Part shown: positions 7,399 through 12,113 of the stretch, in pieces
Layout: every line of letters starts with the position of its first letter
Position numbering within the stretch: the first letter of the stretch is position 1
Origin: Baffinella frigidus
Taxonomy: Eukaryota > Cryptophyceae > Cryptomonadales > Baffinellaceae
Length of the DNA stretch: 12,170 nucleotides
Assembly (NCBI GenBank): GCA_026770585.1
Contig: MU647258.1
Location: 36,563-48,732, forward strand
Reading direction: 5' to 3'
The notes under the pieces: generated by a model
The model's input: only the letters and a program-made list of their open reading frames with translations
What the model was told of the DNA's origin: nothing
Databases searched by the model: none
Made by a program: the position numbers and the translations under genes

Positions 7399-7442
7399 TT
7401 TTTCTCCTCAGCCCCAGAGGGACGCTTCGCGAGCGCTCCGCC

Positions 7443-7532
7443 CGCAAAAATGCTTTCTATGCAGATCCCTTCTACGGAACGGCGTGTCGTTGGCGTATGT
7501 TGGGAGAAATTAAAACCTAACGGACCTAAAGG
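7443..7532 (+). mobile_element. Family B copy B3, 5'-shortened
   Basis: Starts at GCAAAAATGCTTTCTATGCA, lacking GATCCGAAA, and continues at near identity to B2 through TATGTTGGGAG to ACCTAACGGACCTAAAGGA. Loss of only the 5' end with a retained tail fits retroposition. Confidence 0.82.
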
Positions 7533-7595
7533 ACGCCGTTTTTTCTGCCATCAGTTGATCGTCCTGGGGAACAGAGCCCCGGAACCGACGTTCGC

Positions 7596-7770
7596 TAGAG
7601 CGCTGTGCAGAGAAGTTGGCCACGGGAAATAATAGAAAAACGAGAAATTGGAGCCATTATGTCAACTTTTGAGAAATTAAGTACCAACAATTCCTCAAAA
7701 GTCGACAAAATGGCTCCAATTTCCCCATTTTCCCATTTTCCGGTGGCCAACTTCTCGGCACAGCGCTCTA
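7596..7770. mobile_element. Foldback element P, TA-flanked
   Basis: Element 7598-7768 with TA on both sides. Arms are about 80 bp each: GAGCGCTGTGCAGAGAAGTT against AACTTCTCGGCACAGCGCTC, continuing through GTTGGCCAC and AAATTGGAGCCATT to CAACTTTTGAG. The centre is only about a dozen bases (around 7679-7692). Terminus TAGAGCG matches D. Open frames on both strands here merely mirror the palindrome. Confidence 0.85.
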
Positions 7771-7828
7771 CCAGACGAGACCCCGCTTGGGAGGAGAGAG
7801 GCCTCGCCGGCCAAGGCCCACACACAAG

Positions 7829-7905
7829 CGTAAGAGAACTTACTTTCATTAGTCAACCACCTGTCCGACCGAGGCTGGTCACCTGTCCGACCGAGGCTCA
7901 CATCT
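7829..7905 (+). repeat. Dispersed repeat Q, copy Q1
   Basis: AGAACTTACTTTCATTAGTC then two units of CCTGTCCGACCGAGGCT separated by GGTCA. Same order as Q2 at 8935-9017. No open frame of note. From 7906 to 8070 nothing else is recognised. Confidence 0.75.
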
Positions 7906-8090
7906 CCTGTAGGACCTTGAGTCACCGCCGCAGTCGCTTTACAGCAACTGTTGCGGGGAACTTTGACCCAGATTTCCCTCAACCTTGAGAACCGTTTGGG
8001 CCGTGAATAAACCGACGAACTTCCATGTGAGGCACGGTGTTCTGAGCCCTGGGGGCCCCAGCCTGCCTGGCGCGCCCCGCACTGCGCACC

Positions 8091-8211
8091 TACAGGGGTA
8101 CCTCGATTACAAGAAAACGCCTCCCCGTAGGACCCTACAGTAGGCCTATGCCTAGGGCCCTATGGTCGTCCTAGGGGGGGGTCGTTTTCTTGTAATCGAG
8201 GTACCCCTGTA
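8091..8211. mobile_element. Family C copy C6, with empty site nearby
   Basis: Element 8093-8209 (117 bp) between two TA. The arms differ from other C copies: CTCGATTACAAGAAAACG pairs with CGTTTTCTTGTAATCGAG, where others have GCTCATAAGAAAC. Core and CAGGGGTACC ends are unchanged. The tandem sister unit carries the uninterrupted target GCGCACCTAGCTGCC at 8361-8375, showing clean insertion with TA duplication. Confidence 0.92.
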
Positions 8212-8258
8212 GCTGCCAGCAAGCCGCCCGTGGACACCTTTCCTAGAGCGCGCCCCGC

Positions 8259-8360
8259 ACTGTCTGGGGAATACTTCCCCTAGTAGGCATAGCCGGAGTG
8301 ACTTTACATATGTAAAGTCACTCCGGCTATGACTACTAGGGGAAGTATTCCCCAGACACT
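8259..8360. mobile_element. Near-perfect 96-bp palindrome E with ACT duplication
   Basis: Element 8262-8357 starts GTCTGGGGAATACTTCCCCT, ends with its complement, and has no loop (centre ACATATGT); the 48-bp arms differ at one position. ACT stands at 8259-8261 and 8358-8360, while the sister unit has a single ACT at 8081-8083 in the same context. So E is an insertion with a 3-bp target duplication. No coding capacity. Confidence 0.92.
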
Positions 8361-8378
8361 GCGCACCTAGCTGCCAGC

Positions 8379-8476
8379 GATCCGAAAGCAAAAATGCTTT
8401 CTCTGCAGATCCCTTCTACGGAACGGCGTGTCGTTGGCATATGCTGGGCAAAATTAAAACCTAAAGGACCTAAAGC
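8379..8476 (+). mobile_element. Family B copy B4, with empty site nearby
   Basis: GATCCGAAAGCAAAAATGCT to AACCTAAAGGACCTAAAG, inserted in GCTGCCAGC|NAGCCGCCCG, which is uninterrupted in unit 1 (8212-8230). The net gain is 98 bp. The sequence allows at most a 3-bp duplication (AGC), short for a LINE-driven SINE, so the mechanism is open. Confidence 0.88.
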
Positions 8477-8530
8477 TAGCCGCCCGCGGACACCTTTTCT
8501 AGAGCCGCGAGCCGCCTGCGCTCTCAAAAC

Positions 8531-8640
8531 CTTGAGGTTCGTGGAACTCCCAACATAGGCGGACACCGGAACATGTTCTGCAGAAAGGTCATGCTTCCTT
8601 TCGGATCACACCAGGCCCCCCTGTACAGAGGATCGCGGCC
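8531..8640 (-). mobile_element. Family A copy A4
   Basis: Read on the minus strand: GGCCGCGATCCTCTGTACAG, GGCCTGGTGTGATCCGAAAG, TTCTGCAGAACATGTTCC, CTATGTTGGGAG and a shortened tail AACCTCAAGG. Like A1 it keeps the full 5' part. Its 5' end abuts the C7 core directly. Confidence 0.82.
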
Positions 8641-8717
8641 TACAGTAGGCCTGTGCCTAGCTAGGGCCCTATGGTGGTCCTAGAGGGGGGGGCGGTTTCT
8701 TATGAGCGAGGTACCCC
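8641..8717. mobile_element. Family C copy C7, left arm missing
   Basis: TACAGTAGGCCTGTGCCTAG to a G run and GGTTTCTTATGAGCGAGGTACCCC. The left arm and C run are absent where A4 joins, and the final TGTA is replaced by F2. Apparently cut on both sides by other elements. Confidence 0.78.
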
Positions 8718-8822
8718 TATCCCTTAAGTGGCCAGTAGGCTCATACGCCCTACGGTAGGGCCCTAGGACCTGCCTAGGACCTCTTGGCCCTCAAATTTGA
8801 CGGCATGGGCACTTAAGGGATA
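8718..8822. mobile_element. Family F copy F2
   Basis: TATCCCTTAAGTGGCCAGTA to GGGCACTTAAGGGATA, element about 8720-8820 with TA at each end. The interior CATACGCCCTACGGTAGGG matches F1 in reverse orientation; the right half is more diverged. From 8823 to 8899 only a possible G-type end (TTACAGGGGTTACTCGAGAG, 8851-8870) is visible. Confidence 0.8.
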
Positions 8823-8899
8823 TCTGCTCCCGCCGATGCGAGCGAGAACCTTACAGGGGTTACTCGAGAGACCTTGATCACTACCAACACGGCCGTCAT

Positions 8900-9055
8900 G
8901 AATGCTGTGAGCCTCGGTCGGACAGGACACGCGAGAGAGAACTAACCTTCATTCGGCAACCACCGAGGCTCGTAACCTGTCCGACCGAGGCTCGTCACCT
9001 GTCCGACCGAGGCTCACAAATGCACCCCGACCGAGGCCACTCGAAATGAAGGACA
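8900..9055. repeat. Dispersed repeat Q, copy Q2, within an inverted pair
   Basis: 8935-9017 repeats Q1 (AGAACTAACCTTCATTCGGC, then two full units of CCTGTCCGACCGAGGCTCGT type plus partial ones). The reverse motif GAGCCTCGGTCGGACAGG at 8909-8926, preceded by GAATGCTGT, pairs with 8998-9023, making a hairpin. CTCGAAATGAAGGAC at 9041-9055 resembles the arm of G. Confidence 0.7.
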
Positions 9056-9058
9056 TGC

Positions 9059-9183
9059 CCATAGGGGCACCTCGCTCATAAGAAAGCCCCCCCCCCCCCC
9101 CAGGACCACCATAGGGCCCTAGGCATAGGCCTACTGTAGGGTCCTAGGGGAAGGCGTTTTATTATAAGCGAGGTACCCCTGTA
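9059..9183. mobile_element. Family C copy C8
   Basis: Left end mutated (CATAGGGGCACCTCGCTCAT), right end intact (AAGCGAGGTACCCCTGTA). A long C run of about 13 is on the left and only four G on the right. Core orientation as in C1. It is followed, after three bases, by G. Confidence 0.85.
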
Positions 9184-9186
9184 CAG

Positions 9187-9307
9187 TACAGGGGTTTCTC
9201 GAAATTAAGGACACGCACCGCCCTAGGGTCCTACCGTAGGGCTATGCCTAGGAGCACAGAACCACCCTAAGGGAGGTGTGTGTTCTTAATTTCGAGCAAC
9301 CCCTGTA
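9187..9307. mobile_element. C-related palindrome G with different arms
   Basis: Same TACAGGGG/CCCCTGTA ends and same 121-bp length as C1 and C6, and a similar core (CCTACCGTAGGGCTATGCCT). The arms are different: TTTCTCGAAATTAAGGACAC pairs with GTGTTCTTAATTTCGAGCAA. The homopolymer C and G runs of family C are absent. I read it as a sister subfamily. Confidence 0.85.
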
Positions 9308-9358
9308 GGGGGTTCGGAGGGGTTCGCGAACCTTTATAATGCAAAACAATTTAAAAGT

Positions 9359-9403
9359 CGTAGGAGCCCCCCTACCTACCGTAGGCAATCCGTAGGCTCG
9401 AAC
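9359..9403. mobile_element. Half-element related to J
   Basis: CGTAGGCAATCCGTAGGCTC followed by GAAC matches J's right arm (CGTAGTCAATACCGTAGGCT, CAAC). The partner arm is absent. With the end of G it forms a weak inverted pair (CCTGTAGGGGGTTCG / CGAACCCCTGCAGG, 9303-9412). Confidence 0.5.
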
Positions 9404-9413
9404 CCCTGCAGGC

Positions 9414-9512
9414 CTAGTGGCTATACGTCTCGAGGTAGTGAATTCACTGTAAAATCAGTGGATTTGTACCAGATTACGGCCTGGTCAAACGACCCAGACG
9501 TAAAGCCACTAG
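9414..9512. mobile_element. Foldback element K
   Basis: CTAGTGGCTATACGTCT and AGACGTAAAGCCACTAG are inverted arms of 17 bp around a loop of about 65 bp that itself has short stems. CTAG at each end could be a 4-bp target duplication or part of the terminus. Single copy here. It is followed by TAGAGCGCGCTA (9510-9521). Confidence 0.65.
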
Positions 9513-9563
9513 AGCGCGCTACGCCCCCTGGGCCCCGCCGCGGCAGTGAACTGGATCTCGACG

Positions 9564-9800
9564 CGCAGAACCTGGGATTTAGGGTTTAGGGTTTAGGGTT
9601 TAGGGTTTAGGGTTTAGGGTTTGGGGTTTAGGGTTTGGGGCTCAGGCCTCTGGAGTTGGGGTTTAGGGTTTGGGGTTTAGGGTATAGGGGTGTTAGGGTT
9701 TAGGGTAGGGGTTTGGGGTTTCGCAGAACCTGGGGTTTAGGGTTTGAGGCTCAGGCCTCCGGAGTCGGAGTTTAGGGTTTGGGGTTTAGGGTACAGGGTG
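9564..9800. repeat. Interstitial telomere-type array, TTTAGGG orientation
   Basis: Starts with about seven consecutive TTTAGGG units, then TTTGGGG variants. A higher-order unit is duplicated: GCAGAACCTGGG, telomere repeats, GGCTCAGGCCTCYGGAGT, more repeats (about 9564-9684 and 9722-9795). Orientation is opposite to the array at 5509-6200. The array is interrupted by A5 at 9801. Confidence 0.93.
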
Positions 9801-9877
9801 TCCTTTAGGTCCTTTAGGTTCTTCGAGCTCCCAACATAGGCGGACACCGGAACTGGTTGTGTAGAAAGACCATGTTC
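9801..9877 (-). mobile_element. Family A copy A5 inside telomere repeats
   Basis: Minus strand: AACATGGTCTTTCTACACAA, CCAGTTCCGGTGTCCGCC, TATGTTGGGAGCTCGAAG, AACCTAAAGGACCTAAAGGA. 5'-shortened (no GATCCGAAAG), tail complete with two perfect ACCTAAAGG units. Inserted right after GGGTACAGGGTG, the same position at which C9 sits in the sister repeat unit. Confidence 0.85.
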
Positions 9878-10213
9878 GGGTTTAGGGTATGGGGTTTGGG
9901 GAACTCGGGTCGCACCTCGCGTGCGAGGTTCGCTTCGACGCACGCGCGTGTGGGTTTGTCGCGCGTGGGTTTAGGGTTTGGGGTTTAGGGTACAGGGTGT
10001 TACAGGGGTACCTCGCTCATAAGAAACCGCCCCCCCCCCCCAGGACCACCATAGGGCCCTAGGCACGGTCCTACTGTAGGGTCCTAGGGGGGGTTGGTTT
10101 CTTATGAGCGAGGTTCCCCTGTAGGGTTTAGGGTGTGGGGTTTGGGGAACACGGGTCGCACCTCGCGGGCGAGGTTCGCTTCGACGCACGCGCGTGTGGG
10201 TTTGTTGTGCGTG
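9878..10213 (+). repeat. Tandem telomere-linked unit, two copies (9878-9967, 10124-10213)
   Basis: Both 90-bp copies run GGGTTTAGGGTRTGGGGTTT, GGGGAACWCGGGTCGCACCT, CGAGGTTCGCTTCGACGCAC, GCGCGTGTGGGTTTGT. They differ at a handful of positions. Between them lie further TTTAGGG repeats (9968-10000) and C9. A duplicated subtelomere-like block. Confidence 0.92.
10001..10123. mobile_element. Family C copy C9 inside telomere repeats
   Basis: TACAGGGGTACCTCGCTCAT to ATGAGCGAGGTTCCCCTGTA with a C run of about 14 and a complete core. The TA-flanked insertion splits TTTAGGG-type sequence, so it is younger than that part of the array. Open frames through it on either strand reflect the palindrome. Confidence 0.9.
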
Positions 10214-10225
10214 TCCAGCCACGAG

Positions 10226-10573
10226 AGCCATGCCTGCCACCAGCCACCCGACGCGGCTCAAGTCGGGGGTTCGGCCACGTAGCAGCCACCGGAGGATTCA
10301 CGGATACAGTCCATCTAAGCCACGCCTGCCACCAGCCACCCGACGCGGCTCAAATCGAATCCCGCCGAGTATTCATAATGCATACGATTTTGGTGTATCT
10401 TAAGGGGTGTAAATAAGACAGTCGTCTATCTAGACGTCATTTAGAGCCTTAAGATGCACGAGAATCGAATCGGAGATCCCCAAAATCGTATTCATTATGA
10501 ATACTCGTCCGGATGAAATCGGGGGTTCGGCCACGTAGCAGCCTCCGGAGGATTCACGGATACAGTCCATCTA
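10226..10573 (+). repeat. Two tandem 92-bp units, the second split by H2
   Basis: Unit 1 is 10226-10317 (92 bp): AGCCATGCCTGCCACCAGCC, GACGCGGCTCAAGTCGGGGG, GCCACGTAGCAGCCACCGGA, TTCACGGATACAGTCCATCT. Unit 2 (10318-10573) is 256 bp, which is 92 plus the 158-bp element H2 plus 6 bp of target duplication. A related piece, GCCACTTAGCAGCCACCGG, lies near 1184. Confidence 0.92.
10352..10521. mobile_element. 158-bp foldback element, family H, copy H2
   Basis: Element 10358-10515 begins AATCCCGCCGAGTATTCATA and ends TATGAATACTCGTCCGGATG, the reverse orientation of H1. AAATCG flanks it on both sides (10352-10357, 10516-10521), while the empty sister unit has a single AAGTCG (10261 region). This fixes both element ends and a 6-bp duplication. 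Confidence 0.93.
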
Positions 10574-10688
10574 AACGATGTGTACTAGAATCTTATCCAT
10601 TGCCCTGGAACCTGACCGGAATTTCGCCTTGCCGCTGTTGAGCCAACTCGGCACATATAAGACAGTCAAAACCGGGATTCCGGTCCTG

Positions 10689-10772
10689 GCTTTTCATTTT
10701 AAAAGTCCATTTCCTTCAGGATTCAGGTTAAAGTTTTTAAAATCGTGTCCCGTCCTCGCTCGGTAGCGGCAT
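10689..10772 (+). repeat. Dispersed repeat M, copy M2
   Basis: CTTTTCATTTTAAAAGTCCA, TTTCCTTCAGGATTCAGGTT, AAAATCGTGTCC, TCCTCGCTCGG: same order as M1. The preceding 10574-10688 contains only a short stem ACCGGGATTCCGGT, and 10773-10893 shows nothing I can call. Confidence 0.65.
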
Positions 10773-10893
10773 TCAGGGCGAAAAGGAACTCGACGGCTGC
10801 CTAGTGGGTGTAGTGATTTGCACCAGGGAGAAAGTCTAAAGCCTTTATCGCCATCTATTCACCCTCCGTAGCAAATCCCTAGGTCCCCCGTAG

Positions 10894-11078
10894 TGAGGCC
10901 ATACCACCAACCCTCACGGTTTGGGCAAATGGTTGAATTTGGCGGTACGCAACGCCCTTGCAGACCGTCGGATTCCGACGTCGGTTATTTTTAAAACTCC
11001 CAATGCAAGGTTTTTAGAGTTTTAAAACTGGTACGTAATCTCCCACTTGCCCAAACCGTGAGGGCTGGTGGTATGCTC
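10894..11078. mobile_element. Foldback element N
   Basis: Arms CATACCACCAACCCTCACGG and its complement (CCGTGAGGGCTGGTGGTATG), extending through GTTTGGGCAAATGG; about 35 bp with few mismatches. The interior has its own stem TTTTAAAACTC/GAGTTTTAAAA. Ends and target duplication not resolved. Confidence 0.75.
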
Positions 11079-11090
11079 CTTGCACTGCCG

Positions 11091-11299
11091 TATTGTCGAA
11101 ATGGGCTCCGCGCGGAAAAAATCGAGGTCAGGTCAGCAACAATTTTCCATTTTTTTGCCTTTTTGTGTCATCTTATGGGTGGGAGATGCTATTTTGAGAT
11201 AAAAACCATGCCCACGATAGCATAAAAGTCCATTTTGTTGGGATTTTTTCTGATTTCCTGACCTGACCTCGATTCCGCGCGAAGCCCATTTCGACAATA
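11091..11299. mobile_element. Foldback element O, TA-flanked
   Basis: TATTGTCGAAATGGGCT.CGC and GCG.AGCCCATTTCGACAATA are the outer arms, continuing as ATCGAGGTCAGGTCAG / CTGACCTGACCTCGAT; about 45 bp with one 3-base gap. TA at each end would fit a TA duplication. The minus-strand open frame 11133-11348 covers the loop and right arm and is not supported as a gene. Confidence 0.78.
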
Positions 11300-11370
11300 T
11301 GACCCTCGGACGGTGCGTGTTCACAGTTGCGAGCAACCCCTGCAACATGTCAAGGAGCCCTGAACTATAA

Positions 11371-11381
11371 TCCCTAATCCT

Positions 11382-11419
<38 letters not shown>

Positions 11420-11424
11420 ACCCT
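11371..11424. repeat. CAACCCT heptad array, short
   Basis: Six or more CAACCCT units, a one-base variant of the CTAAACCCT-type telomere heptad. Preceded at 11329-11342 by GAGCAACCCCTGCA, like the right end of G. Confidence 0.92.
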
Positions 11425-11461
11425 GCCACACGGCGAAGTGCGCGGGGAGGGCGGGTGCTTC

Positions 11462-11544
11462 AGGGTGTGGGGTTTAGTGTTTGGTGTTTGGTGTTTGGTG
11501 TTTAGTGTTTAGTGTTGAGTGTTTAGTGTGTGGGGTTTGGGGTT
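11462..11544. repeat. GTGTTTAG/GTGTTTG array
   Basis: Repeated TTTAGTG and TTTGGTG units, the G-rich strand of a telomere variant in which GGG has become GTG. Orientation opposite to the arrays on both sides. Confidence 0.88.
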
Positions 11545-11573
11545 GCCGCGCTGCAGCGGAGAAGGGCCCTTCA

Positions 11574-11575
<2 letters not shown>

Positions 11576-11611
<36 letters not shown>

Positions 11612-11664
11612 GACCCTCGACCCTCAACCCTCAACCCTCGACCCTCAACCCTCGACCCTCGACC

Positions 11665-11731
<67 letters not shown>

Positions 11732-11735
11732 ACCC
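11576..11735. repeat. CAACCCT/CGACCCT heptad array
   Basis: About 23 units of a 7-bp repeat with CGACCCT variants near the left. As 7 is not a multiple of 3, all three forward frames are open and give the same 7-residue peptide repeat (Asn-Pro-Gln-Pro-Ser-Thr-Leu type), so the overlapping open frames are artefacts. Confidence 0.96.
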
Positions 11736-11876
11736 GAAACCCCAGAAGTGCACACTCCTGGAGTCAGGCACCATTCCCGCCATGATGCGACGCATACTTC
11801 ACTTCGCGGGGTGGGGGTGGGAATGCACCATGCCCGTTAAGTGCACTCCTACAACCACTTCGTTCATCGGCGCGTA

Positions 11877-11962
11877 TTCACATAACCCCACACCCTAAAC
11901 CCCACACCGTGAACACTACACCCTGAACCCCACACCTTATACACCCCTGACCCCCACCCTTG
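11877..11962. repeat. Degenerate CCCACACCCTAAA-type array
   Basis: ACCCCACACCCTAAACCCCA followed by ACACCCTGAACCCC and related words; decayed telomere-type repeats. TTCGTTCATCGGCGCG just before (11858-11873) recurs as CTCGTTCATAGGCGCG at 11972-11987, framing it. The 140 bp before (11737-11876) hold no other recognised feature. Confidence 0.8.
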
Positions 11963-12004
11963 ACCCCCCACCTCGTTCATAGGCGCGAAGTCCTCCTTGA
12001 TGTT

Positions 12005-12078
12005 CTTAGGGTTGGGGGTTAGGGTTTAGCACCCTAACCCCTAACACACTGAGCCCTCAACCCTACACGCTCAACCCT
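12005..12078. repeat. Head-to-head telomere-type motif
   Basis: GGGTTGGGGGTTAGGGTTTA followed one or two bases later by CACCCTAACCCCTAAC, then CCCTCAACCCTACACG. G-strand repeats meet C-strand repeats head to head, as at an old telomere fusion or foldback. The tract is short. Confidence 0.75.
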
Positions 12079-12113
12079 AAAGCCCGGTTGGAATGGGGGC
12101 CTGCAGGAGTATG

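Larger units (their letters stand above)
8071..8504 (+). repeat. Two tandem 59-bp units split by three insertions
   Basis: Unit 1 (8071-8248) and unit 2 (8249-8504) both begin CGCGCCCCGCACT and pass through GCGCACCTAGCTGCCAGC and AGCCGCCCG.GGACACCTTT to CTAGAG. Removing C6 plus one TA (119 bp) from unit 1 leaves 59 bp; removing E plus one ACT (99 bp) and the B4 addition (98 bp) from unit 2 also leaves 59 bp. A diverged start of a third unit may follow at 8505. Confidence 0.9.

Noticed and set aside
7376-7403. Bacterial-style rho-independent terminator
   Set aside because: The hairpin plus T run looks right, but telomere-type repeats and MITE-like elements show a eukaryotic region, and no gene ends here.
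7829-9023. Q tandem motifs as a CRISPR array
   Set aside because: The units are nearly contiguous with spacers of only a few bases and there are just two or three per site, in a eukaryotic context.
9187-9307. microRNA precursor interpretation of the C and G hairpins
   Set aside because: Any near-perfect palindrome folds this way; the multi-copy nature and TA-flanked insertion explain the structure better. Small-RNA data would be needed.
9510-9521. TAGAGCGCGCTA as an excision footprint of a D/P-type element
   Set aside because: It matches TAGAGCG on one side and CGCTA, not CGCTCTA, on the other; 12 bp is too short to judge.
11481-11898. Three overlapping forward open frames with Pro/Gln/Ser/Thr/Leu repeats
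   Set aside because: They are one 7-bp telomere-variant repeat read in three frames; no stop codon arises in any frame.
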